Of a stretch of 27,329 nt of DNA, positions 1 to 7,541 are shown piece after piece. The stretch lies in assembly GCA_964432715.1 (NCBI GenBank), contig CAYSOW010000017.1:1-27329 (forward strand), in the 5' to 3' direction. Within the stretch, counting starts at the first letter, position 1. Each line of letters starts with the position of its first letter. The translations under genes and the position numbers were made by a program. The notes under the pieces were generated by a model that did not search any database, was not told where the DNA came from, and saw only the letters and a list, made by a program, of their open reading frames with translations. This stretch comes from Phocaeicola_A sp964432715 (lineage in GTDB: Bacteria > Bacteroidota > Bacteroidia > Bacteroidales > Bacteroidaceae).

Positions 1-3
1 CAA

Positions 4-46
4 AAGCAGGAGATAAACACCTAAACCGGGCGTTAATCTCCTGCTT
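4..46 (-). terminator. Terminator of the oligogalacturonate lyase gene
   Basis: A perfect 11-bp inverted repeat (AAGCAGGAGAT at 4-14, ATCTCCTGCTT at 36-46) encloses a 21-nt loop. Read on the minus strand, the stem is followed by a short T run (complement of 2-5). It lies 27 nt past the stop codon of the minus-strand lyase gene, as expected for an intrinsic terminator. The long loop and short T tract make it weaker than the terminator at 13113-13149. Confidence 0.65.
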
Positions 47-73
47 CCTTTATAGTATCACTTCGCCGATAGG

Positions 74-1330
74 CTACTTCGTCGGCAAGCAATTGACGCA
101 ATAGACTTGCACCATCTTGTCGCTGCGGGATGAGAAGAAAATCTTGTCCCCTTTGTGACTGTAGATGGGGTGCGGGTGACTGTCCTGACCGAGCCAATCC
201 GTTTCGTGCTTGCAGAGCGGAATCCAACGCAAGGTGCCTTCCTCCCAGTTGGGAATCACCTGACAGATGTACTCCGCATCCTTCTTGTGTGGGTCGGGAC
301 CGTTGTCGGTGCTGTTCTCGCGCACCGGCTTAATCTCGTCGGGGAACTTGAAGTAACCGTCGCAAACCAAATCACCGTTGTGTGCCATCAGAAAGTGTCC
401 GTAAGCATTGTAATCATCGGGGAGGGCAGACTCCACATAGCTGAAATCCTTCGTGTCTACCCGTCCCACAAAGGCAGGGCCCTGATCGTAGCCTCCGTGA
501 TAGATAATGTATCGACCGTCATCACTCCACATCTCGTGGCAAACCCAATCCTCGCGGCGACGGTTGTACTTGCCCGGCATCGCTCCCTCCGTGCGCACAC
601 GCTGCAAGGTATCGGTAGCGTGGTTGTAAAGCCAGATGCGGCGGATACCGCAGTCGCTCTCGGGCCACTCGTGGTTGAACATAATCAACTCCGGATTCAT
701 CGGATTGAACTGCACGTGGGTAATCCAGCAGCAGGGAACGGTCTTCTCATAGACCAGCGCGCCGCTCTCCGTGTCGTAGATGCAAAGATAGCTGTTGAGC
801 TTCTCGGCCTGCACGCGACCGTCGATGTTGTACTTCGGACGCTTGTCCAATCCGTAACCCTCCGTGTCCGGATCGAAGTCGAGACAACGGCCGTCGGTCA
901 TGGGGACGCAAAGTAATTTACCGTCGGCACTGACATGCGTGAAGGCTGTCATTCGTCCGTCGGGAACGCAATTCAGTTCGGTAATTTTACCATCCAAATC
1001 CACTTTGCAAATCTTATCGTCCTGAATGAAGTAGATGAGATTGCGCTCGCTGTCCAGACTCACACTGGCTTTACCCAAACCCTGATTGAAGCCACCGTCG
1101 AAGTAGACGTAGCTCTTCAGATAGCCGAAGGTATTCTTCGTCAGAATGCGCTCCTCACCGCTTTTCAAGTCCTTTACCACCACATTCGGGCTCCCGTTGC
1201 GGTCACTGATTAAGTAGAGGTAGCGGTCGTCCGCCGAGAGACTGGAGCAGGTGAAGTAGAGCATCTGCGTATTGTAAGTTTCGCATCCGGAAACAGGGAT
1301 GCGCTGCTGTAAGTATTCTTTTGTAATCAT
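74..1330 (-). CDS. Oligogalacturonate lyase, polysaccharide lyase family 22
   Basis: 418 aa. PL22 enzymes cleave short unsaturated oligogalacturonides from pectin by beta-elimination in the cytoplasm. The protein is a beta-propeller with TolB-like repeats (for example SADDRYLYLISD near residues 32-43 and SDDGRYIIYHGG near 269-280). The residues expected for the Mn2+ site are visible: His312 in GHF, then Gln382, His385 and His387 in QDSHPHP. His265 in CHEMW fits the catalytic base. The spacing closely follows what I recall for the Yersinia PL22 enzyme (His242, His287, Gln350, His353, His355). There is no signal peptide, which agrees with cytoplasmic action. The start MITKEY has a TATCTTTG promoter box upstream. 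It is transcribed alone in this window, divergently from nqrA; other pectin genes, if any, lie outside. Confidence 0.85.
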   Translation of the reverse strand: MITKEYLQQRIPVSGCETYNTQMLYFTCSSLSADDRYLYLISDRNGSPNVVVKDLKSGEERILTKNTFGYLKSYVYFDGGFNQGLGKASVSLDSERNLIYFIQDDKICKVDLDGKITELNCVPDGRMTAFTHVSADGKLLCVPMTDGRCLDFDPDTEGYGLDKRPKYNIDGRVQAEKLNSYLCIYDTESGALVYEKTVPCCWITHVQFNPMNPELIMFNHEWPESDCGIRRIWLYNHATDTLQRVRTEGAMPGKYNRRREDWVCHEMWSDDGRYIIYHGGYDQGPAFVGRVDTKDFSYVESALPDDYNAYGHFLMAHNGDLVCDGYFKFPDEIKPVRENSTDNGPDPHKKDAEYICQVIPNWEEGTLRWIPLCKHETDWLGQDSHPHPIYSHKGDKIFFSSRSDKMVQVYCVNCLPTK

Positions 1331-1373
1331 ATAAGTGATTGATGCGTTTGAAAAACCAATTAGTAACAGACGA

Positions 1374-1381
1374 CAAAGATA
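1374..1381 (-). promoter_or_regulatory. -7 promoter box of the lyase gene
   Basis: The plus strand reads CAAAGATA, so the minus strand reads TATCTTTG, an exact match to the Bacteroidetes -7 consensus TAnnTTTG. It lies about 43 nt upstream of the lyase ATG. No clear TTTG -33 element sits 19-21 nt further upstream. Confidence 0.6.
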
Positions 1382-1389
1382 GTGAAAAT

Positions 1390-1405
1390 TGCGGATGCAG
1401 CCGCA
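1390..1405. promoter_or_regulatory. Operator-like quasi-palindrome upstream of the lyase gene
   Basis: TGCGGATGCAGCCGCA is symmetric except for one mismatched base pair (A1395 opposite G1400). It lies just upstream of the lyase -7 box, in the spacer and -33 area, where a repressor would block polymerase. It is GC-rich within an AT-rich intergenic region. The regulator is not identified; the role is an inference from position and symmetry. Confidence 0.4.
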
Positions 1406-1483
1406 TCGGAATCTCTTTATTTAAATTTAAATTGCAAGGGGTTTATTTCATCGTCTATTTTTCATTATCTCATTTTTTTAATG

Positions 1484-1491
1484 TAATTTTG
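1484..1491 (+). promoter_or_regulatory. -7 promoter box of the nqr operon
   Basis: TAATTTTG matches TAnnTTTG exactly and lies 35 nt before the nqrA ATG. A TTTC about 20 nt upstream (1460-1463) is a weak -33 candidate. The stretch 1411-1526 is very AT-rich and holds nothing else I can support. Confidence 0.6.
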
Positions 1492-1526
1492 CCCGATAAA
1501 TATAAAACTAATCATTTTTTAGGTAT

Positions 1527-2879
1527 ATGGCAAATGTAATAAAGTTACGTAAAGGCTTAAACATTAACCTGAAGGGAAAACCTGCCAAGGAACTTTTGAA
1601 CGTGAAACCGGCTTCTGTCTTCGCATTGATGCCGGAGGATTTCACCGGATTGGTGCCCAAGGTGGTGGTCAAAGAGGGTGACAGTGTGAAAGCCGGTGAT
1701 GCTTTGTTTGTGGATAAAAAGCATCCGGAAGTAAAGTTTGTCTCTCCCGTGAGCGGTACGGTTCTTGGAGTGGATCGTGGCGAACGTCGTAAAGTGCTTG
1801 CCGTACGTGTGCAGGCTGATGGAGAGCAGACCTACGTAGATTTTGGTAAAAAGGAGGTTTCAGCACTCACGGCCGAGGAGGTGAAAGCATCTCTCTTGGA
1901 AGCCGGTCTCTTTGCTTTTATTCAACAAAGACCTTACGATGTAGTGGCTGACCCGACCACCGCTCCGAAAGCAATCTTCATCTCTGCTTTCGATTCCAAA
2001 CCGTTGGCTCCCGAGTTTGAGTTTATCTTGAACGGACAGGAGGCGGATTTCCAAACAGGTCTGGATGCACTGGCAAAAATCGCTCCCGTCAATTTGGGCG
2101 TCAGTGCCGCACAATCTTCCAAGGCCTTGACTCAAGCAAGTAACGCAACTGTAACAATCTTCGACGGTCCGCACCCCGCCGGCAACGTAGGTGTGCAGAT
2201 TCATCATGTGAACCCGATTAACAAGGGCGAACTCGTGTGGACCCTCGGCGCTGAAGAGGTCATCTTCATCGGTCGTCTGTTCCGTCAGGGTAAGGTGGAC
2301 TTCACTCGTACCATCGCTTTGGCAGGTTCTGAGGTGAAACATCCGGCTTACTGCAAGATGATCATCGGTAGTCAGTTGACCAACCTGCTGCAGGGCGCTG
2401 TGAACGAGGGTAAAGTGTTGCGCTTTATCAACGGCAACGTGCTGACCGGTCGTGTGATTGCTCCCGATGCTTTCTTGGGCGCGAAAGCCAACGAGGTGAC
2501 CGTGATTCCGGAAGGAACCGACGTGCATGAGTTGTTCGGCTGGATCATGCCGCGCTTCAACGAATATAGCACCAGTCACTCTTACTTCAGCTGGTTGTTC
2601 GGCAAGAAGAAAGAGTACACGCTGGATGCCCGCGTGAAGGGTGGTGAACGCCACATGATTATGTCTAACGAATACGACAAGGTATTCCCGATGGATATCC
2701 TGCCCGAGTATCTGGTGAAAGCCATTATCGCAGGCGATATCGACCGTATGGAGGCACTGGGTATCTATGAGGTGGCTCCGGAAGACTTTGCGCTGTGTGA
2801 GTTTGTAGATTCATCTAAGTTGGAATTGCAGCGTATCGTTCGTGAGGGATTGGACGCTTTGCGTGCTGAGATGTGCTGA
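1527..2879 (+). CDS. nqrA: Na+-translocating NADH:quinone reductase subunit A
   Basis: 450 aa, close to the 446 aa of the Vibrio protein. NqrA is the cytoplasmic subunit of the Na+-NQR complex, which oxidises NADH, reduces ubiquinone or menaquinone, and pumps Na+ outward. The N-terminus (IKLRKGLNINLKGKP) is typical, followed by a biotinyl/lipoyl-like fold (VVKEGDSVKAGD, residues 47-58). No membrane segments are visible, as expected. It is the first gene of nqrABCDEF, and a 27-nt spacer separates it from nqrB. The ATG follows AGGTAT at 1521, only a weak ribosome site, as is common in Bacteroidetes. Confidence 0.97.
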   Translation: MANVIKLRKGLNINLKGKPAKELLNVKPASVFALMPEDFTGLVPKVVVKEGDSVKAGDALFVDKKHPEVKFVSPVSGTVLGVDRGERRKVLAVRVQADGEQTYVDFGKKEVSALTAEEVKASLLEAGLFAFIQQRPYDVVADPTTAPKAIFISAFDSKPLAPEFEFILNGQEADFQTGLDALAKIAPVNLGVSAAQSSKALTQASNATVTIFDGPHPAGNVGVQIHHVNPINKGELVWTLGAEEVIFIGRLFRQGKVDFTRTIALAGSEVKHPAYCKMIIGSQLTNLLQGAVNEGKVLRFINGNVLTGRVIAPDAFLGAKANEVTVIPEGTDVHELFGWIMPRFNEYSTSHSYFSWLFGKKKEYTLDARVKGGERHMIMSNEYDKVFPMDILPEYLVKAIIAGDIDRMEALGIYEVAPEDFALCEFVDSSKLELQRIVREGLDALRAEMC

Positions 2880-2906
2880 TAATAATGATTAATAGAGAAT
2901 AGATTA

Positions 2907-4079
2907 ATGAAAGCGTTAAGAAATTATCTCGACAAGATAAAGCCGAACTTTGAAAAGGGAGGCAAGTTCCAGGCGTTCCGTTCGGTATTCGATGGTTTTG
3001 AGACCTTCTTGTTCGTGCCGAACACGACGTCAAAAAGCGGAACAAACATCCATGATGCGATTGATAGCAAGCGTATCATGTCGATTGTTGTGATTGCATT
3101 GATACCGGCGCTCTTGTTCGGTATGTATAACGTGGGTTATCAGCATTTCAATGCTGCCGGCATCACCGGTTCTTTCCTGGAGATGTTTGTGTATGGCTTC
3201 TTGGCTGTGTTGCCGAAGATTGTCGTTTCCTACGTAGTGGGTTTGGGTATTGAGTTCGTGGTGGCTCAGTGGAAAGGTGAGGAGATTCAGGAGGGATTCC
3301 TGGTTTCCGGTATCCTGATTCCGATGATTGTGCCGGTGAACTGCCCGTTGTGGATTCTGGCCATCGCCGTTGCTTTTGCAGTGATCTTTGCGAAAGAGAT
3401 TTACGGTGGTACCGGTATGAATGTCTTCAATGTGGCATTGGTAACTCGTGCATTCCTCTTCTTCGCTTATCCTTCTAAGATGAGTGGTGATGCTGTTTGG
3501 GTATCTACCAACTCTATCTTCGGCTTGGGTAGTGATATTGATGGTTACACGGCTGCCACTTCACTGGGTGTAGCTGCTACGGCTGCTTCTCCCGCAGGTG
3601 TTCCCGCCTTTGATATGAATATGGTATACGGTTTGATTCCGGGTGCAATTGGTGAAACCAGCGTGATTGCTATTGCGATTGGCGCCATCATCCTGTTGTG
3701 GTCGGGTGTTGCCAGCTGGAAGACTATGGGCTCTGTCTTTGTGGGCGGTATCGTCATGGCGTTGATTTTCAATGCTGTCGGTCCGGACACTGCAATGGCT
3801 CAGATGCCTTGGTATGAGCACCTCGTTTTGGGTGGCTTCTGCTTCGGTGCTGTCTTTATGGCCACTGACCCTGTTACTTCCGCTCGTACCGAGAAGGGTA
3901 AGTTTATCTTCGGATTCCTGGTAGGTGCCATGGCCATCATCATCCGCGTGTTGAACCCGGGTTACCCCGAAGGTATGATGCTTGCCATCCTGTTGATGAA
4001 TGTATTTGCTCCGTTGATTGACTACTGCGTGGTTCAGAGCAATATCTCTCGTAGAATGAATCGTGCAAAAATTAAATAA
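2907..4079 (+). CDS. nqrB: Na+-translocating NADH:quinone reductase subunit B
   Basis: 390 aa integral membrane subunit with about ten hydrophobic segments from residue 55 to the end. It carries a covalent FMN and riboflavin and forms part of the Na+ channel. The FMN attachment site, SGAT in Vibrio, here reads DGYTAAT (residues 212-218), making Thr218 the likely acceptor. The Gly of the usual motif is Ala. IPVNCPLW-like sequence (IVPVNCPLWI, residues 141-150) and MATDPVTSARTEKGK (318-332) are also characteristic of the NqrB/RnfD family. ATG at 2907 follows AATAGATTA; nqrC starts 7 nt after the stop codon. Confidence 0.96.
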   Translation: MKALRNYLDKIKPNFEKGGKFQAFRSVFDGFETFLFVPNTTSKSGTNIHDAIDSKRIMSIVVIALIPALLFGMYNVGYQHFNAAGITGSFLEMFVYGFLAVLPKIVVSYVVGLGIEFVVAQWKGEEIQEGFLVSGILIPMIVPVNCPLWILAIAVAFAVIFAKEIYGGTGMNVFNVALVTRAFLFFAYPSKMSGDAVWVSTNSIFGLGSDIDGYTAATSLGVAATAASPAGVPAFDMNMVYGLIPGAIGETSVIAIAIGAIILLWSGVASWKTMGSVFVGGIVMALIFNAVGPDTAMAQMPWYEHLVLGGFCFGAVFMATDPVTSARTEKGKFIFGFLVGAMAIIIRVLNPGYPEGMMLAILLMNVFAPLIDYCVVQSNISRRMNRAKIK

Positions 4080-4086
4080 TCAGAAT

Positions 4087-4773
4087 ATGGCTACAAAGAA
4101 ATTAAATACAAATAGCAACGTATACACAATTGTCTACGCTGCGGTTATGGTGGTCATTGTGGCATTCTTGTTGGCATTCGTTTCCAGCTCGCTGAAGAGC
4201 AAGCAGGAGAACAATGTGCAGCTGGATACCAAAAAACAGATCTTGTCCGCTCTGAACTTGCGCGATGTAACGGATGCCGATGCTGAGTTCCAGCGTCTCG
4301 GCATGGAGGATATGCTGCTGCAGAACGGCGAGCTGGTGAAGAATGACGGTGCTTTCAATACCATCTATAAAGAGGAAATCGCAAACGGACGTTTGCACGT
4401 TTTCGTTTGTAACGTGGATGGCGCTACCAAATATATCATCCCGGTGTATGGCGCCGGTTTGTGGGGCCCGATCTGGGGCTATGTAGCGCTCAACGAAGAT
4501 AAGAACACGGTGTACGGTGTCTACTTCTCTCACTCGGGTGAAACTCCGGGTCTGGGTGCCGAGATTACCAACTACCAGAAGTTCCAGGCTCCGTTTGAGG
4601 GTAAGAAAGTGATGAATGAGGGTGAAATTGCCTTGGGCGTGATGAAGAACGGCAAGGTGGAGAATCCCGAGTTCGAGGTGGACGGTATTTCCGGTGGTAC
4701 CATTACTTCCAAAGGTGTGGATGCCATGCTGAAAGATTGTCTGAAGAGTTACACGGAGTTTTTAACGAAATAA
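4087..4773 (+). CDS. nqrC: Na+-translocating NADH:quinone reductase subunit C
   Basis: 228 aa from ATG 4087; an in-frame ATG at 4063 would overlap nqrB and is unlikely. NqrC has one N-terminal membrane helix (about residues 13-34) and a periplasmic FMN-binding domain. The domain signature GETPGLGAEI is at residues 151-160. The covalent FMN site reads DGISGGTIT, with Thr205 as the acceptor; the usual motif is SGAT, so Gly replaces the Ala before Thr. The FMN is normally attached by ApbE, which is not in this window. nqrD starts 16 nt downstream. Confidence 0.95.
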   Translation: MATKKLNTNSNVYTIVYAAVMVVIVAFLLAFVSSSLKSKQENNVQLDTKKQILSALNLRDVTDADAEFQRLGMEDMLLQNGELVKNDGAFNTIYKEEIANGRLHVFVCNVDGATKYIIPVYGAGLWGPIWGYVALNEDKNTVYGVYFSHSGETPGLGAEITNYQKFQAPFEGKKVMNEGEIALGVMKNGKVENPEFEVDGISGGTITSKGVDAMLKDCLKSYTEFLTK

Positions 4774-4789
4774 GAAGGAGGAATAGATT

Positions 4790-5422
4790 ATGAGCGAATT
4801 ATTTTCGAAAAAGAATAGAGAGGTAATGCTGAATCCTCTTGGCCTCAACAATCCGGTGACCGTACAGGTGCTGGGTATCTGTTCTGCCTTGGCGGTAACG
4901 GCTCAGTTGAAACCGGCCATCGTGATGGGTCTCTCCGTAACGGTGATTGTGGCCTTTGCCAATGTGATTATTTCATTAATACGTAACACCATTCCTAACC
5001 GTATTCGTATCATCGTGCAGTTGGTGGTGGTAGCTGCCTTGGTAACCATCGTGAGTGAGGTGCTGAAAGCATTTGCTTACGACGTGAGCGTGCAGCTCTC
5101 TGTCTACGTCGGCTTGATTATTACCAACTGTATCCTGATGGGTCGTCTGGAGGCATTCGCCATGCAGAACGGTCCTTGGGAGTCTTTCCTGGATGGTATC
5201 GGTAACGGTTTGGGTTATGCCAAGATTCTGGTGATTGTGGCATTCTTCCGTGAGTTGCTCGGTTCCGGCTGCCTGCTCGGTTTCCGCATCATTCCGGAGG
5301 CTGCTTATGACCACGGATACATGAACAACGGTTTGATGCTGATGCCTCCGATGGCATTGATCATCGTTGCCTGCATCATCTGGTATCAACGTTCACGAAA
5401 TAAAGAGTTACAAGATAAGTAG
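4790..5422 (+). CDS. nqrD: Na+-translocating NADH:quinone reductase subunit D
   Basis: 210 aa membrane subunit of the NqrDE/RnfAE family with about six helices. Cys31 (GICSAL) and Cys114 (ITNCILMGR) match the Cys29 and Cys112 of Vibrio NqrD that hold the intramembrane 2Fe-2S cluster with NqrE. AAGGAGGA lies 9 nt before the ATG, the clearest Shine-Dalgarno-like sequence in the operon. An 83-nt spacer with a hairpin separates it from nqrE. Confidence 0.97.
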   Translation: MSELFSKKNREVMLNPLGLNNPVTVQVLGICSALAVTAQLKPAIVMGLSVTVIVAFANVIISLIRNTIPNRIRIIVQLVVVAALVTIVSEVLKAFAYDVSVQLSVYVGLIITNCILMGRLEAFAMQNGPWESFLDGIGNGLGYAKILVIVAFFRELLGSGCLLGFRIIPEAAYDHGYMNNGLMLMPPMALIIVACIIWYQRSRNKELQDK

Positions 5423-5431
5423 TAAATGAAG

Positions 5432-5487
5432 ATATGCTCGCAGCGCCTATATATAATAAGGTGTAAACCGAAGGGCGGGCGAGGATA
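5432..5487 (+). promoter_or_regulatory. Imperfect hairpin between nqrD and nqrE
   Basis: ATATGCTCGCAGCGCC (5432-5447) can pair with GGCGGGCGAGGATAT (5474-5487 core) through ATAT, GCTCGC and CGCC blocks, with one mismatch and a bulge. The loop is about 26 nt and AT-rich. No T run follows, so it does not look like a terminator. It may affect mRNA processing or the ratio of D to E. That role is an inference. Confidence 0.4.
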
Positions 5488-5505
5488 TTGAATACAAAAG
5501 GAATT

Positions 5506-6102
5506 ATGGAATATTTAAGTTTATTTGTCAAGTCCATCTTTGTGGACAATATGATATTTGCTTACTTCTTGGGTATGTGCTCTTATCTGGCCGTTTCCAA
5601 GAATGTAAAGACAGCATTAGGCTTGGGTATTGCCGTTACGTTCGTCTTGATTGTAACGCTTCCCGTGAACTATTTGCTTGAGAATTATGTGCTGAAGGCA
5701 GATGCTTTGGTGGAGGGTGTGGATTTGAGCTTCCTGGCTTTCATCCTCTTCATCGCGGTGATTGCCGGTATCGTGCAGTTGGTGGAGATGGTGGTCGAAC
5801 GGTTCAGTCCGTCGCTCTATGCATCTCTGGGTATTTTCCTCCCGCTGATTGCCGTAAACTGTGCCATCATGGGTGCTTCTCTCTTTATGCAGCAACGTCA
5901 TTTCCTGAACATCGGTGAGGCTGCCACTTACGCCTTCGGTTCCGGTATCGGTTGGTTGCTTGCCATCGTAGGTTTGGCAGCTATCCGTGAGAAGATGGCT
6001 TATTCAGATGTGCCCGCTCCGTTGAAAGGTTTGGGTATCACCTTTATCACGGTGGGTCTGATGGCCATGGCGTTTATGTGTTTCTCTGGTTTGAAAATCT
6101 AA
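5506..6102 (+). CDS. nqrE: Na+-translocating NADH:quinone reductase subunit E
   Basis: 198 aa, the same length as Vibrio NqrE, when started at ATG 5506 (MEYLSLFVKSIFVDNM); a TTG extension to 5488 is unnecessary. Six membrane helices. Cys25 (FLGMCSYLAV) and Cys119 (IAVNCAIMG) are the ligands that, with two Cys of NqrD, hold the intramembrane 2Fe-2S cluster. The stop codon is 16 nt before nqrF. Confidence 0.97.
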   Translation: MEYLSLFVKSIFVDNMIFAYFLGMCSYLAVSKNVKTALGLGIAVTFVLIVTLPVNYLLENYVLKADALVEGVDLSFLAFILFIAVIAGIVQLVEMVVERFSPSLYASLGIFLPLIAVNCAIMGASLFMQQRHFLNIGEAATYAFGSGIGWLLAIVGLAAIREKMAYSDVPAPLKGLGITFITVGLMAMAFMCFSGLKI

Positions 6103-6118
6103 AAGAAAGGAATAGACA

Positions 6119-7390
6119 ATGGATATAAATTTGATATTAGCGAGCATTGGAGTATTCCTCGTAGTTATTCTTTTGCTGGTGGTAATTTTGTTGGTGGCAA
6201 AGCAGTACCTGACTCCCTCGGGCAATGTGCAGCTGACCATCAACGGCGAAAATAAGTTGGAAGTGGAGTCCGGCTCTACCTTGCTGAATACGTTGGCTGT
6301 CAACGGTGTCTACCTGCCTTCTGCCTGTGGTGGTAAAGGTTCTTGCGGTCAGTGTAAGTGTCAGGTGGTTGAGGGCGGCGGCGAGATTCTGCCGTCTGAG
6401 GTGAGCCACTTCAGTCGTAAACAGCAGCAAGACCATTGGCGTTTGGGTTGCCAGGTGAAGGTGAAGAACGACCTCTCTATCAAGGTGCCCGAGTCAGTGA
6501 TGGGTGTGAAAGAGTGGGAGTGCGAAGTCATCAGCAACAAGAACGTGGCTACTTTCATCAAAGAGTTTATCGTGGCTCTGCCGAAGGGCGAACACATGGA
6601 CTTCTTGCCGGGTAGCTATGCACAGATCAAGATTCCTGCTTACTCCATGGATTATGACAAAGATATCGATAAGAGTTTGATTGGCGACGAGTACTTGCCG
6701 GCTTGGGAGAAGTTCGGTCTCTTCGGCTTGAAGTGTAAAAACGACGAACCGACCATCCGTGCTTACTCTATGGCCAACTACCCCGCAGAGGGCGACCGCA
6801 TCATGTTGACGGTACGTATCGCCACTCCGCCGTTCAAACCGAAACCTCAGGTGGGCTTCCAGGATGTGATGCCGGGTATCGCTTCTTCTTACATCTTTAC
6901 CCTGAAACCGGGCGACAAGGTGACGATGAGTGGTCCTTACGGAGACTTCCACCCGATTTTCGACTCTACGCGTGAGATGATGTGGGTCGGTGGTGGTGCC
7001 GGTATGGCTCCGTTGCGTGCACAGATTATGCACATGACGAAGACCTTGAAGACGACCAACCGTAAACTCTCTTACTTCTACGGTGCTCGTGCCTTGAACG
7101 AGGTGTTCTACTTGCAGGACTTCCTGCAGTTGGAGAAGGACTTCCCCAACTTCTCGTTCCACTTGGCACTCGACCGTCCCGATCCTGCGGCTGATGCTGC
7201 CGGCGTGAAGTATACTCCGGGCTTCGTTCACCAGGTAATCTATGAGACTTACCTGAAGAATCACGAGGCTCCTGAGGATATCGAGTACTACATGTGCGGC
7301 CCCGGTCCGATGTCTAAAGCGGTTGTCAGCATGCTCGACAGCCTGGGCGTTGAACCGTCAAGCATCATGTACGATAACTTCGGTGGATAA
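6119..7390 (+). CDS. nqrF: Na+-translocating NADH:quinone reductase subunit F
   Basis: 423 aa NADH-oxidising entry subunit. One N-terminal membrane helix (about residues 5-27). The 2Fe-2S ferredoxin domain (about 35-130) has Cys70, Cys76, Cys79 and Cys111, identical in position to the Vibrio ligands. The FAD domain shows RAYSMANYP (214-222). The NADH domain shows GGGAGMAP (291-298) and CGPGPM (393-398). It ends in YDNFGG, usual for the family. Last gene of the operon; it is followed by a structured intergenic region rather than by apbE. Confidence 0.98.
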   Translation: MDINLILASIGVFLVVILLLVVILLVAKQYLTPSGNVQLTINGENKLEVESGSTLLNTLAVNGVYLPSACGGKGSCGQCKCQVVEGGGEILPSEVSHFSRKQQQDHWRLGCQVKVKNDLSIKVPESVMGVKEWECEVISNKNVATFIKEFIVALPKGEHMDFLPGSYAQIKIPAYSMDYDKDIDKSLIGDEYLPAWEKFGLFGLKCKNDEPTIRAYSMANYPAEGDRIMLTVRIATPPFKPKPQVGFQDVMPGIASSYIFTLKPGDKVTMSGPYGDFHPIFDSTREMMWVGGGAGMAPLRAQIMHMTKTLKTTNRKLSYFYGARALNEVFYLQDFLQLEKDFPNFSFHLALDRPDPAADAAGVKYTPGFVHQVIYETYLKNHEAPEDIEYYMCGPGPMSKAVVSMLDSLGVEPSSIMYDNFGG

Positions 7391-7409
7391 TCGAAATCAT
7401 CGTGACTGT

Positions 7410-7425
7410 CGATTCGGAAGAATCG
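7410..7425 (+). other. Small hairpin with a GGAA (GNRA) tetraloop
   Basis: CGATTC-GGAA-GAATCG is a perfect 6-bp stem capped by a GNRA tetraloop, 19 nt after the nqrF stop codon. No T run follows. It may protect the 3' end of the nqr mRNA or form part of the larger structure at 7440-7508. Confidence 0.5.
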
Positions 7426-7439
7426 CTGTGTGAATAAAC

Positions 7440-7516
7440 AAGGAGTCGGAGAGGTCGTCCTTGTCCATCTCTTCGGAGAGTGGGCGTGGGCCGCTTGTCT
7501 GACTCCTTTCTTCTTA
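7440..7516 (+). terminator. Long branched hairpin with a UUCG tetraloop, probable nqr terminator
   Basis: The outer stem pairs AAGGAGTCGGA (7440-7450) with TCTGACTCCTT (7498-7508), 11 bp including one G-U. Inside, GGTC (7453-7456) can pair with GGCC (7489-7492). At the tip, CCATCTC-TTCG-GAGAGTGG (7465-7483) forms a stem with one bulged G and a C(UUCG)G tetraloop. TTTCTTCTT follows the outer stem. This fits a transcription terminator, but the elaborate fold and its place 26 nt before the next gene leave room for a cis-acting leader RNA. Confidence 0.5.
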
Positions 7517-7541
7517 GGTTAATCAATAAAGAATTTGGAGT

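Noticed and set aside
155..916. Long plus-strand open frame opposite the lyase gene
   Set aside because: It is antisense to a gene with clear PL22 motifs, and its translation has no recognisable domain.
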